A stretch of DNA of 64,000 nucleotides, from assembly GCF_963677575.1 (NCBI RefSeq), contig NZ_OY782038.1, positions 3,475,501 through 3,539,500 on the forward strand, in the 5' to 3' direction. The DNA comes from an uncultured Draconibacterium sp. Lineage in GTDB: Bacteria > Bacteroidota > Bacteroidia > Bacteroidales > Prolixibacteraceae. Below, piece by piece: positions 19,742-29,671 of the stretch (the stretch's first letter is position 1; the number at the start of each line of letters is the position of its first letter). The notes under the pieces were generated by a model. That model ran no database searches. It was given only the letters and a program-made list of their open reading frames with translations, and was not told the DNA's origin. Made by a program: the position numbers and the translations under genes.

Positions 19742-22074
19742 ATGTTACGATTTAAAATAAAACTGGCATTCAGAAATTTGTTGAAGAATAAGCTGTATTC
19801 ATCGCTTATTATTGGTGGGTTTGCCATTGGTTTTACGGCCTGTATCTTAATCGCCTTGTTTTACAGTGCTGAACACAATGTGGACAAATATTTTGCGCAG
19901 CACGAAAAAATTTATCGCCTCTATGATGCTAAGAAGAATGAGTCGGGACTCGATTACAAAATCAATGCTGTAATTGCGGAACATTACCCGGATGTTGAAA
20001 AAGTTTGTCCGCTAGGTTTCTCTTATTTTCCAATAACACTAAAAGACCCTGAAACACGAAATTACACACGCGTCGAGTACATTATTTCCACGAACAATAA
20101 CTTTTTCAATGTATTTTCTATACCCGTTTTATCCAGCCTGGAAGATAAGCCTTTTAGTCAGTTGAACTCGGCAGTAATTACCGAGTCGGTGGCCAATAAA
20201 CTTTTTGGGGATGAGAACCCGCTGGGAAAAACAATTAAAGAAGAATTTTTTACGGCAACAGTTACTGCTGTTATGCAGGATCTGCCCGATAATTCGAGTT
20301 TTAAAGCCGAAGTACTTTTGAATAGTGAGAATGAAGATTTTCAGATGGCGCAGGCATGCGATAATGGCGTTTGTATATTTCCCGTCGAACACTTTCTCCT
20401 GTTAAAGAATGGTATTGATCCTGATGATTTCTCAATGAAAATGAATGCTTCCATCAGGCAATTTAATACCACTACCGACAGTCTGGCGCTGCAAAATTTA
20501 TCCGATATTTATCTTTCTCCAACAAAATTGGGCTGGACTGATGAGCATATCAAAGGCAATTCAAAAATGCTGTTCATTTTTATGGCAATTGCTATGCTAA
20601 TTATTCTCCTTTCGAGCATTAATTACCTCAATTACACGGTTTCAATGCAGTATGCAAAAATGAAAGAAATTGGCATTAACAAAACCAATGGTGCCGGAAA
20701 ACCACATTTACTCATCGATTCTTTTATTGAAGTTACATTAGGAATTTTTATTGCACTGATTTTTTCTGTAATGTTGGTGTCGCTGCTTTTACCGGCAACT
20801 GAGACTTTATTTGGAAGAGAAATTCATCTTGCCGATGTTAATCTTCAACATTTACTGCCTGTTGTTTTGGGTACTATTGCTGGTATTATTTTTCTGAATA
20901 GTTTAGCGCCTATCTATATTTTGTCGCAATTTAATATTGCTGATTTTTTGCAGGGAGGGCGGAAAAGAAACGGAAAACAACTTGGGAAACAGCTAATGCT
21001 TACTTTCCAGTTAACGGTTTCCATTGCACTTATTGCAGTTGTGATGCTGATATTTAAACAGTTGCAATACGTAAAGCATTATGATTTAGGTTTTAACGAA
21101 GAACACTTGTTGAGGATAGAACTTCCGTGGCTGAGTGAAAATCAGGCAGTATTGCGAAATGAGTTCAGCGATCTTCCTTTTGTGTCAGGCAGTGCTTTGA
21201 GTAACGGTTATCCCGGCACATTAACATGAGCATGGGAAGTGGGCTAGAAGACGATGAATTTATGATTAACTGTATTTATGTAACTGAAAATTTCCTGGAA
21301 ACAATGGGAGTTCAGTTACTCGATGGACGAAATTTTTTGTCGGGCGATAAAGGAAAGTCATGTTTGATGAATGAAGCTGCAGTAAAACGTTATGGCTGGG
21401 AAAATGTTGATGGAAAAAAATTTAATAATGGTAGAGAAGGCGGCTACAATGTAGTGGGGGCGGTGAATAACTTTAACGTGGAATCGTTACATTCTGATCT
21501 GGGGCCGGTTGCTTTGATTTACGAATCTGATCGCGAGTATAATACACTTTCACTGCGACTGATTCCCGGAAACATTGGACAACAAATAAGCGAACTTCGG
21601 AAAGTTTGGGGACGCCTATTACCCGACGATCCCATGGAATTTACTTTCTACGACGACCAGTTTCAGGCCATGTATGTAAAAGAAGATAAGCTGGCCAAGT
21701 CCATTACTTTCTTTTCAATAATTGCAATTGTGCTGACTTGCATGGGAATTCTGGGGCAGATCTTCCTGATAAGTCTGAACCGGACCAAAGAAATTGGTGT
21801 ACGCAAAGTGAACGGAGCAAGTGTTTCTGAAATTCTGGTTTTGCTGAATAAAGACTTTGTGATTTGGGTAGCTGTGGCTTTAATTATTGCCTCTCCAATT
21901 GCCTGGTACGCCATGAATAAATGGCTCGAAAACTTTGCCTATAAAACCACTTTAAGCTGGTGGATATTTGCTTTGGCGGGAGTGTTGGCGTTAGGAATTG
22001 CGATACTAACCGTTAGTTGGCAAAGCTGGCGGGCAGCTACGCGAAATCCGGTTGAAGCACTGCGGTATGAGTGA
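19742..22074 (+). pseudogene. FtsX/MacB-type ABC permease, array member 9, split by a frameshift
   Basis: Two frames make up one permease. The first runs from ATG 19742 to TGA 21227-21229 (495 residues: helix 1, first extracytoplasmic domain, helices 2-5); the second from ATG 21226 to 22074 (282 residues: second extracytoplasmic domain, last three helices, consensus tail). They overlap as ATGA and need a -1 shift to join; aligned with member 3 the join loses at most one residue, so a single lost A in an AC-A-ATG context explains it. No slippery heptamer is visible. It may be a pseudogene, an assembly error, or two polypeptides made by termination-reinitiation. C206 and C211 and the two second-domain cysteines match member 3. 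Confidence 0.85.
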
Positions 22075-22113
22075 TTTAAGAAACAAATTTGAACTAAACT
22101 AAAAACAACTACT

Positions 22114-24519
22114 ATGATACGAGTCTACCTAAATCAGATTTTAAGAAGCTTCAACAAACACAGGCGTTTTTTTGCCATCAATATTATTGGTTTGGCAATT
22201 GGAGTAGCCACGTCGTTAATGTTGCTGACACATATTAATTACGAAAAAAGTTTCGATCGATTTTATCCGCAAGCCGAGAACCTGTACCGGGTAAATTACT
22301 ACGCTTCGAAAGATGGCAAGCCACTTACCAACACTTGTCGCAGTCAAACAGCGCTAAGTCCTGCTTTGCAAACCGAGTCGGAATTTATTGCAGCAAGCTG
22401 CAGGGCTTTTTACGAAAGTTGTTATATGCACACCGACGATGTGCAACTGTACAATCAGAATGTACTTTGGGCCGACAGCGCTTTTTTTAATGTCTTTCAG
22501 AATACGCTGATTCAGGGAGATGTATCCACCGTTTTGGCCAATAAATACTCTGTGGCCATTTCCGAGAAAGTAGCCCGATTGTATTTTGGAAATAATGATC
22601 CGATTGGTGAGATCATCCAGCTCAACGAGGGAATTCGTTTTACAGTAACTGCTGTTTTCGAAACGCTTCCAAAAAATTCGCATTTGCAATATGATTTTGT
22701 TGTCAGTTTCAATACGCTGGAAGATTACGGTGTCAATCAAACGGGAAACTGGGGAGCTATTTTTGTTTCCACTTATCTTCGTAAAATTCCATCTGCCACC
22801 GATCAGGATGTTGCACAGGTTTTAAATAATCTGGCAGAGAAATATATTCCAGATAACGGCAAAGACGGGTTTGTTGCCGCTTATTCGCCAATGGCGGTTG
22901 AGGATATTTATTTGCAGTCGGATTTGGAAGGAGAATTTGTTCCGCAAGGCAATTTAACCAAATTGCGACTGCTGTTAATCGTTGCAGTTTTTATTATTGT
23001 AATTGCCTGGACTAACAGCATCAACATCTCAACAGCATTATCGTTCGAGAGAATGAAGGCTATGGGAATCAGGAAAATTAACGGTGCCGATAACCGTTCG
23101 CTAATCCAGTATCATTTAGCCGAATTATTGGTTGTTAACCTGTCTGCAATTGTTGTAGCGCTGGTTTTGATGATAATAGCCATGCCCGTATTTAAGTCGT
23201 TTGTAAATAACAGTGTGGCTGTAAATGTCTTTATTGAGTCATGGTTTTGGGGCTTGTTAGGTATTCTTCTGGTTGGAGGAACTTTGTTTTCCGGTGTTAT
23301 TACTGCTTTGCTTCAAACTTCGTTTAAGCCAATCCAATTGGTAAGTAACCGGACTACCGGTTTTGGAAGTTTAGGATCGCTTCGTCAGAGTCTTACCGTT
23401 TTTCAGTTTATACTCGCTATTATTTTAATTGGGTCGACATCGTTGGTATTCAAACAGGTCAATTATTTGGAAAAAAGTGATCTTGGAATGAATCCGGAGA
23501 AGGTGTTGGTGATACGCGCACCGGCAACCAATAACACATCGGGAGAACGTCGTTACCACGAATTTTGTGCATTTCGCGACGAATTGATGCGCTCGCCTTA
23601 TGTGCAAAAAGTTACTGCAACAATGAATATTCCGGGGCAGGCCAACAGGTACAACAACGTAATAGTGAGCCGCAACGGAAAGCAGGTAAACACAACATTT
23701 AATCTTTCGTTTTCCGACGACAATTATTTTGAAACCTACCAGGTACCAATTGTTGCCGGGCGTAATTTTTACAGTTCGATTGGTAACGAAGGCCGTTCAA
23801 TAATTATTAACGAAAAAGCAGCAGCGCTGATTGGTTTTACGTCTGCGGATCAGGCTGTTGGAGAGAAAATTAATATTGGGGACCAAGAGTTGGAGATTGT
23901 GGGAGTGGCTAAAAATTTTCACCACGAGTCGTTACAAAAAGAGTTGGCCCCATACATTTACCGGTTTAGGCACCCGCACGAATTTGGCTATTATCCGGCA
24001 CTGGTAAGCACATCTAATATTCCGGAATTGATGCAGACTATTGGGCAGGTTTGGGATAAACATTATCCCGGAGCACAGGCCGATTTTTTCTTCCTCGATG
24101 TATTTTTCAATCAACAATATGTGTCGTACGAGCAGCTTGGGAAACTGGCAGGATTAAGTTCTGTACTGGCGATTATTATCGCCTGTCTTGGTCTTTTTGC
24201 GTTGGTTTCGCATATGGTGAATAAAAAGGTTAAAGAAGTTGGGATACGGAAAGTAAATGGTGCTAAAGTGCTGGATATACTGCTAATGTTGAACCGGGAC
24301 TTTATAAAATGGGTAATCATCGCTTTTGTTATTGCAACGCCTGTTGCGTACTATGCCATGAATAAATGGCTCGAAAGTTTTGCTTATAAAACCAACCTGA
24401 GCTGGTGGATATTTGCTTTGGCTGGTGTAATGGCATTGGGCATTGCATTGCTAACGGTAAGTTGGCAAAGCTGGCGGGCAGCTACCAGGAATCCTGTCGA
24501 AGCATTAAGATACGAATAG
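22114..24519 (+). CDS. FtsX/MacB-type ABC permease, array member 10
   Basis: This 801-residue member begins MIRVYLNQILRSFNKHRRFF and has its first helix near residues 20-40. The first extracytoplasmic domain has two nearby cysteines (residues about 95 and 102, in ASCRAFYESCYMH) not shared with other members. First-half coupling reads MKAMGIRKINGA, the second KEVGIRKVNGA, with HMVNKKVK in place of QQRTK. The last 27 bases of the gene (24493-24519) and the 19 bases after the stop are identical to those of member 12, and a ghost tail follows. Confidence 0.95.
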   Translation: MIRVYLNQILRSFNKHRRFFAINIIGLAIGVATSLMLLTHINYEKSFDRFYPQAENLYRVNYYASKDGKPLTNTCRSQTALSPALQTESEFIAASCRAFYESCYMHTDDVQLYNQNVLWADSAFFNVFQNTLIQGDVSTVLANKYSVAISEKVARLYFGNNDPIGEIIQLNEGIRFTVTAVFETLPKNSHLQYDFVVSFNTLEDYGVNQTGNWGAIFVSTYLRKIPSATDQDVAQVLNNLAEKYIPDNGKDGFVAAYSPMAVEDIYLQSDLEGEFVPQGNLTKLRLLLIVAVFIIVIAWTNSINISTALSFERMKAMGIRKINGADNRSLIQYHLAELLVVNLSAIVVALVLMIIAMPVFKSFVNNSVAVNVFIESWFWGLLGILLVGGTLFSGVITALLQTSFKPIQLVSNRTTGFGSLGSLRQSLTVFQFILAIILIGSTSLVFKQVNYLEKSDLGMNPEKVLVIRAPATNNTSGERRYHEFCAFRDELMRSPYVQKVTATMNIPGQANRYNNVIVSRNGKQVNTTFNLSFSDDNYFETYQVPIVAGRNFYSSIGNEGRSIIINEKAAALIGFTSADQAVGEKINIGDQELEIVGVAKNFHHESLQKELAPYIYRFRHPHEFGYYPALVSTSNIPELMQTIGQVWDKHYPGAQADFFFLDVFFNQQYVSYEQLGKLAGLSSVLAIIIACLGLFALVSHMVNKKVKEVGIRKVNGAKVLDILLMLNRDFIKWVIIAFVIATPVAYYAMNKWLESFAYKTNLSWWIFALAGVMALGIALLTVSWQSWRAATRNPVEALRYE

Positions 24520-24582
24520 TTTCTTAATGCGAAGATCCCGACAACGCAGTTCGTCGGGGTTGAGGCACTACGGTACGAATAA
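24520..24582 (+). repeat. Ghost permease tail B with hairpin
   Basis: The hairpin CCCGAC (24537-24542) / GTCGGG (24553-24558) is followed by GAG-GCA-CTA-CGG-TAC-GAA-TAA at 24562-24582, a second EALRYE-stop, using codons different from those that end member 10. The 46 bases 24493-24538, which span the stop of member 10 and enter this repeat, occur unchanged at 29568-29613. Confidence 0.75.
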
Positions 24583-24645
24583 CAAACATTGAAGATTTAA
24601 TAGGTAAACATCTTGTGAACATTTAAACAGAAAAAATAAAAGAAT

Positions 24646-27003
24646 ATGTTTTGGACACAATTTAAACTAATGTTTCGCAATTTGCGGAGAAACAAGCTTC
24701 ATTCGGCAATCAATATTTTTGGGTTGGCAATTGCTATAACCCTTGTTTTGCTGCTATCCTCTTATGTTTCCAACGAAGTATCGGTAGATTCATTTCATGT
24801 AAATAAAGGCCGGATATACCGTGTACATGGCGACAATATCCAAACTTTTGCGCCTCCTTTCGGGCAGTATATTTTAGAGAATATTGCCGAGGCTGAAAGC
24901 TATGCACGTACTTTTATTATGGACGGGACTTTAACCTATAACAACGAAAAGTTCGAAAGTGGTAATTGTTTGTTAACCGATTCGGCATTCTTTACCATGT
25001 TTTCATTTTCGGTACTTGTTGGAGATGCCGGCGAACTTTTATCAGCTAACAGAGATGCTGTGTTATCGGAGAGCTTTGCAAAGAAAATTTTCGGTAACAA
25101 AAATCCGGTAGGGGAAAGCATTAAATTTAATGGGAAGGATTTCGTGGTCTCCGGCATTTACAGTGATTTTAAAGACAATACCCATTTTGCAAAGCCAAAC
25201 ATGATTCTCAATTTTTCGATGTTGCCCATAATATGGGGAATGAGTGAAGAAGATGCTTCGAAGTATTTTATGAAAGATTATGGAAATAGTTCTTTTGGGC
25301 TTTATGTGATGGCACACGAAAACAGCAACATAAAAGCACACGAAGCGGAATTGTTGGAAAAGGTAAAAGAATTTTACTGGATTTTTAAAAACGACAGAAA
25401 TAGTGAAATTGCGTTTATGCCGCTCGAAGAGGTTTATTTTAACCTTGCGCCGCTCGACTATATCGGAACGCGGCAGGGCAACAAAAAATTTCTTAATATT
25501 CTTACCATTATAACCCTGGCCATTGTTATAATTGCTGCAATAAATTACATCAATTTAAGTATTACCCAATCGGTAAAAAGAGCGAAAGAAGTTGGAATAA
25601 AAAAGATAATTGGTTCATTTCGCCGGGGAATTGTCAGGCAATTTTTAATGGAATCTACAGTGATTAGTTTGATCGCAACGGTTCTTGCCATTTTGCTTAC
25701 AATTCTTGTTCTGTCAAAGTTTAATCAATTGGTAAACACCGATTTCAAATTTCTCGACATAATTAATAAAGGATTCCTGTTGCGCAGTTTACTGGTTGTT
25801 TTCGTAACCGGGCTTATTGCCGGTTTTGTTCCGTCGCTTATTCTTTCCGGATTCAAATCTGTTGAAATAATGAAAGGGGTCCCGTCGCGGCTAAAAAACA
25901 GTTTTCTTCAAAAGGCAATGGTTGTTTTTCAATACACCGTTTCTATTGCATTAATCGTGGTTGTTGCATTTATAATAAGGCAAAATAATTACATGAAAAA
26001 CTACGACCTGGGATTCGATAAAGACCATACGTTTTATATACGAATGACCGACGATACGAATAAACAAAAGAATGCATTTGGAAATGAATTGATGAAAATT
26101 CCCGGGGTAAAAGCTGTTTCTTTTTGTCAGGATTTTCCGGGAGGCCCCATTAATAATCAGTCGTTTGTTTACAACGATAAAGCGCAGAGTTTCGATCAGT
26201 TCAGGGTTGATACTGCGTTCTTTTCGGCGCTTGGAATCCCTTTAAAAAACAGAATTTCGATTACCGATAATGTTATGGGAGAAGAAAAGTATGCCTTGAT
26301 AATTAATAAAACCGCAGTGAATGATCTGGAACTTGAACCTCCTTACAACGAATTTAAATTTTATGATGACGTGGTAAAGATCAGCGAAGTTGTGGACGAC
26401 ATGAATTTTAGGTCGTTGTATCAAAAACCACGTCCAACCATGTTTCAGTTGAGCGATATGAATTGGGCACCTTATGTATTGGTGAGAGGAGGTGGCGGAA
26501 ATTTAGCAGCTGTTGTGGAACAGGCAAAAGCTGTTTTTAAGGATATATCTCCGTCAGATCCGCTGGAACTAAATTTTATTGATGACGCTTTGAATGCAGC
26601 TTATCAGAAAGAAGAACGTACGGCTAAAATAGTAGGTTATTTTGCCGTTTTCGCCATACTTATTTCATCGCTCGGAATATTTGCACTGGCAAGCTACACC
26701 GCTCAAAACCGCCGAAAAGAAATAGGGGTGCGAAAAGTAAACGGTGCGCAGATTACTCAGATTGTTAGTTTGTTGAATATCAATTTTGTAAAATGGGTAA
26801 TTGTCGCATTTATTATAGCCGCACCTGTAGCCTGGTTTGCAACAAGCAGATGGCTTGAAAACTTTGCTTACAAAACTAATCTTACCTGGACAATCTTTGC
26901 CTTGGCCGGAATACTGGCGCTTGGAATTGCGCTGTTAACTGTTAGCTGGCAGAGCTGGCGGGCAGCAACCAGAAACCCGGTTGAGGCACTCAGGTACGAG
27001 TAG
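24646..27003 (+). CDS. FtsX/MacB-type ABC permease, array member 11
   Basis: The protein has 785 residues, starting at MFWTQFKLMFRNLRRNKLHS. It has a shortened first extracytoplasmic domain before EHAEA-like helical sequence (residues about 220-245) and a Gly-rich loop (VRGGGGNLAAVV) in the second. Coupling motifs are AKEVGIKKIIGS and KEIGVRKVNGA. The final module departs slightly from consensus (WFATSRWLENFAYKT and LTWTIFALAG), which suggests it has not been overwritten recently, although the last codons (WQSWRAATRNPVEALRYE) agree with the array. A 126-bp gap holding ghost tail B precedes it. Confidence 0.95.
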   Translation: MFWTQFKLMFRNLRRNKLHSAINIFGLAIAITLVLLLSSYVSNEVSVDSFHVNKGRIYRVHGDNIQTFAPPFGQYILENIAEAESYARTFIMDGTLTYNNEKFESGNCLLTDSAFFTMFSFSVLVGDAGELLSANRDAVLSESFAKKIFGNKNPVGESIKFNGKDFVVSGIYSDFKDNTHFAKPNMILNFSMLPIIWGMSEEDASKYFMKDYGNSSFGLYVMAHENSNIKAHEAELLEKVKEFYWIFKNDRNSEIAFMPLEEVYFNLAPLDYIGTRQGNKKFLNILTIITLAIVIIAAINYINLSITQSVKRAKEVGIKKIIGSFRRGIVRQFLMESTVISLIATVLAILLTILVLSKFNQLVNTDFKFLDIINKGFLLRSLLVVFVTGLIAGFVPSLILSGFKSVEIMKGVPSRLKNSFLQKAMVVFQYTVSIALIVVVAFIIRQNNYMKNYDLGFDKDHTFYIRMTDDTNKQKNAFGNELMKIPGVKAVSFCQDFPGGPINNQSFVYNDKAQSFDQFRVDTAFFSALGIPLKNRISITDNVMGEEKYALIINKTAVNDLELEPPYNEFKFYDDVVKISEVVDDMNFRSLYQKPRPTMFQLSDMNWAPYVLVRGGGGNLAAVVEQAKAVFKDISPSDPLELNFIDDALNAAYQKEERTAKIVGYFAVFAILISSLGIFALASYTAQNRRKEIGVRKVNGAQITQIVSLLNINFVKWVIVAFIIAAPVAWFATSRWLENFAYKTNLTWTIFALAGILALGIALLTVSWQSWRAATRNPVEALRYE

Positions 27004-27206
27004 TATTGAACGCGGAATTTAATCCGTGGAGTTCATGATGAATGTGTAAAAACTTTAAATATTTCGCTTATGAAACGAGCATGAAATTTTTCATTCAAAA
27101 ATTACAAAAACAAGAATGAATAAATTTTATGTGAGAGCGACGGATGGAGCGGTTCCATCTGTCAAATTTGAATTTTAAAATTATCAGAAAATTGAAATTT
27201 ATACAG
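27004..27206. other. 203-bp gap between permeases 11 and 12
   Basis: An A/T-rich gap without a supported gene. A short hairpin, GATGGA (27143-27148) / TCCATC (27154-27159), lies about 47 bp before the start of member 12. An open frame from 27144 is continuous with member 12 but its 21 codons resemble no paralogue, so they are treated as leader. Confidence 0.4.
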
Positions 27207-29594
27207 ATGAAAACGATATACAGAATATTGAGAAGTTTTAAAAAAGATGGCCGCTTAAATGTGTTGAACATTTCTTCGCTTGCCATTGGAATTGCTGCGG
27301 CATGCATTCTTCTTGGCTACGTGTATCAGGAATTCCATTACGACACGCAATATGTGAACTCCGATCGGATCTTCCATATTCTAATGCAAACAGAAGAGAA
27401 TGAATTAAGTGGCGGGGCATCCTATGGGCCGCTCGCGGAGACGTTAAAATCTGATTTTCCGGAAATTGAAGATGCAACACGTGTAAGTTATTATTGGGGG
27501 AATCTTGCTTTAACAGCCGGCGATTACATGTTTAATGAAAAGAAGATCCTGTTCGCCGATCCCAACTTTTTTTCTTTGTTTTCATTTCCGCTAGATAAAG
27601 GCGACGCTGTAAATGGTTTTACTTCTCCCAATTTCATCGCCATTTCGGAGAGTGCTGCAAACAGATATTTTCCCGCAAAAAATCCAATCGGAGAACAAAT
27701 AAAAATCGGGAAAGACAAAATATTTACGGTTCAGGGTGTTTATAAAGATTTTCCATCGAACTCGAATTTTCAGGGAGATATTGTTTTGCCTCTGGAACAA
27801 ATTTCCAAATTAACACAATTGTGGATAGAACCAAGTTGGGATGATCCTTCTGAAACTTACACTTTCATATTAACCGATAATAAATCTGTACAGCAAACTC
27901 TGGCGCTAAAATTAGAAGATTATTTAACGGCGCATGTGGCAGAAAATCCGGGAAAACTCTTTCTGCAGCCCTTAAACGAAATTCATACCGATATGGATTC
28001 GGGCTGGGAGTTTTCTTCTACTGTCAATAAAAAATACCTGTATCTTTTAACAGTTGTTGCACTTGTAATCCTGATCATGACGGCAATTAATTTTTTGATG
28101 ATGTTTGTTGGAACTGCATCAAAGAGAGAAATGAATGTCAGCGTTCGAAAAGTTTGCGGAGCGTCCAAACTCAATATCTTTCACGATCTGGTCAAAGAAA
28201 CTTCTTCCTACGTAACAATCGGAATTCTAAACGCTGTTTTGTTGATCGTAATATACAATTCAACACTCGCCGAACGTTTCCCATTTCTGCCAATGGTCAA
28301 CCAACTCGATTTTACGCTTATATTGCTGCTGGCTTCCGTAATACTACTGTTTGCAGTTTTTGCTTCCTTATCACCGGCCCTTGTAATTTCTGCAGCAAAA
28401 TCGATTCGTTTGTTTCAAACAAATCAAGGGATTAATTTCAAAAAGATTCCCGTAATAAAAAGCCTGATTGTCGTGCAATTTACCGTCAGCATCGTTCTTG
28501 TGGCTGTCTCGACATTATTTTATAAGCAGATTCATTTTTTGGATAAATATGATCCGGGATTTGCCAAAGAAGAATTGGTGACAATCCCGTTGAATATGCA
28601 TATCGGGGATGGATTCTTTAATGAAAACATAGATGCATTTTGTCAGGAGTTGAAAAAACAGTCGGGAGTAAAAAATGTAAGTTTTGCATTTTCATCTCCG
28701 ACTAACGTACAAACATCGTCGGATGATTTTCGTTGCGATGGAATGCCGGAAGGAAAAACGGTTAATATGCAGTGGAACTCAGTTTACTACGACTATTTTG
28801 AAACCCTCGGTGTTAAACGGGTTGCCGGACGTACTTTTAACCGCGAATTTTCGAGCGATATGATTGATTACGATAACGGCGGGAGATGCGCATTCGTAAT
28901 TAATCAAAAAGCCGCGGATGAAATGGGCATTTCTGATCCGATCGGAAAAACTTTTCACGGATACCAGGAGGGGCCGATCGTTGGTATTGTTGAGGATTTT
29001 AATTTTAAATCATTGCATAGTGAGATCGCTCCGATGAGTTTTGATATAAATCCTTTTTATTTTAATGAAATCATTATTCGGATGAATCCCGGAGTTCCGG
29101 GAGTGCTGGATCAGATAAAAACAGTGTGGAAACAATTTGCACCGGACTACCCCGTGGAATTCAGTTTTGTAAACGAGCAACTGAATCAGTTGTATGAATC
29201 AGAAAGGAAGTTAAACGCCAGTTTGAATCTCTTCTCGGGTGTCGCCATCCTAATTGCTTGCATGGGATTGTTGTCGCTAACAATTCTGGCAATGCAGAAC
29301 CGTACTAAAGAAATCGGTATCCGAAAAGTTAACGGTGCCAAAGTTTCAGAAATCCTATCAATGTTGAATAGAGACTTTATTAAATGGGTAATTATTGCAT
29401 TTGTAATTGCCACGCCTGTTGCATATTACGCCATGAATAAATGGCTCGAAAACTTCGCCTACAAAACCACTTTAAGCTGGTGGATTTTTGCTTTGGCTGG
29501 AGCGCTGGCTTTAGGGATTGCTCTATTGACAGTAAGTTGGCAAAGTTGGAGAGCTGCTACACGGAACCCTGTCGAAGCATTAAGATACGAATAG
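27207..29594 (+). CDS. FtsX/MacB-type ABC permease, array member 12
   Basis: ATG 27207 (MKTIYRILRSFKKDGRLN) is chosen over the upstream in-frame ATG 27144 because helix 1 then begins at the usual distance; this gives 795 residues. The first-half coupling motif is the most divergent of the array (EMNVSVRKVCGA), while the second is standard (KEIGIRKVNGA). Two neighbouring acidic loops mark the second extracytoplasmic domain (FSSDMIDYDNGG). The tail is consensus (KTTLSWW) and its last codons plus downstream bases are shared exactly with member 10, a sign of recombination across the stop codon. Confidence 0.95.
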   Translation: MKTIYRILRSFKKDGRLNVLNISSLAIGIAAACILLGYVYQEFHYDTQYVNSDRIFHILMQTEENELSGGASYGPLAETLKSDFPEIEDATRVSYYWGNLALTAGDYMFNEKKILFADPNFFSLFSFPLDKGDAVNGFTSPNFIAISESAANRYFPAKNPIGEQIKIGKDKIFTVQGVYKDFPSNSNFQGDIVLPLEQISKLTQLWIEPSWDDPSETYTFILTDNKSVQQTLALKLEDYLTAHVAENPGKLFLQPLNEIHTDMDSGWEFSSTVNKKYLYLLTVVALVILIMTAINFLMMFVGTASKREMNVSVRKVCGASKLNIFHDLVKETSSYVTIGILNAVLLIVIYNSTLAERFPFLPMVNQLDFTLILLLASVILLFAVFASLSPALVISAAKSIRLFQTNQGINFKKIPVIKSLIVVQFTVSIVLVAVSTLFYKQIHFLDKYDPGFAKEELVTIPLNMHIGDGFFNENIDAFCQELKKQSGVKNVSFAFSSPTNVQTSSDDFRCDGMPEGKTVNMQWNSVYYDYFETLGVKRVAGRTFNREFSSDMIDYDNGGRCAFVINQKAADEMGISDPIGKTFHGYQEGPIVGIVEDFNFKSLHSEIAPMSFDINPFYFNEIIIRMNPGVPGVLDQIKTVWKQFAPDYPVEFSFVNEQLNQLYESERKLNASLNLFSGVAILIACMGLLSLTILAMQNRTKEIGIRKVNGAKVSEILSMLNRDFIKWVIIAFVIATPVAYYAMNKWLENFAYKTTLSWWIFALAGALALGIALLTVSWQSWRAATRNPVEALRYE

Positions 29595-29653
29595 TTTCTT
29601 AATGCGAAGATCCGACAACGCAGTTCGGGGTTGAGGCACTGAAGTATAAATAA
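29595..29653 (+). repeat. Ghost permease tail C
   Basis: This copy of the ghost-tail unit begins exactly like ghost B, then has lost one C and two further bases in the hairpin region (GATCCGAC and TTCGGGG), and ends GAG-GCA-CTG-AAG-TAT-AAA-TAA (EALKYK-stop) at 29633-29653. The small deletions and substitutions suggest a decaying, untranslated remnant. Confidence 0.75.
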
Positions 29654-29671
29654 AAAATAAAACCAAAAAAT

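Noticed and set aside
21210..21245. Programmed -1 frameshifting in permease 9
   Set aside because: No X-XXY-YYZ slippery heptamer and no strong downstream stem near the overlap; a lost A is simpler.
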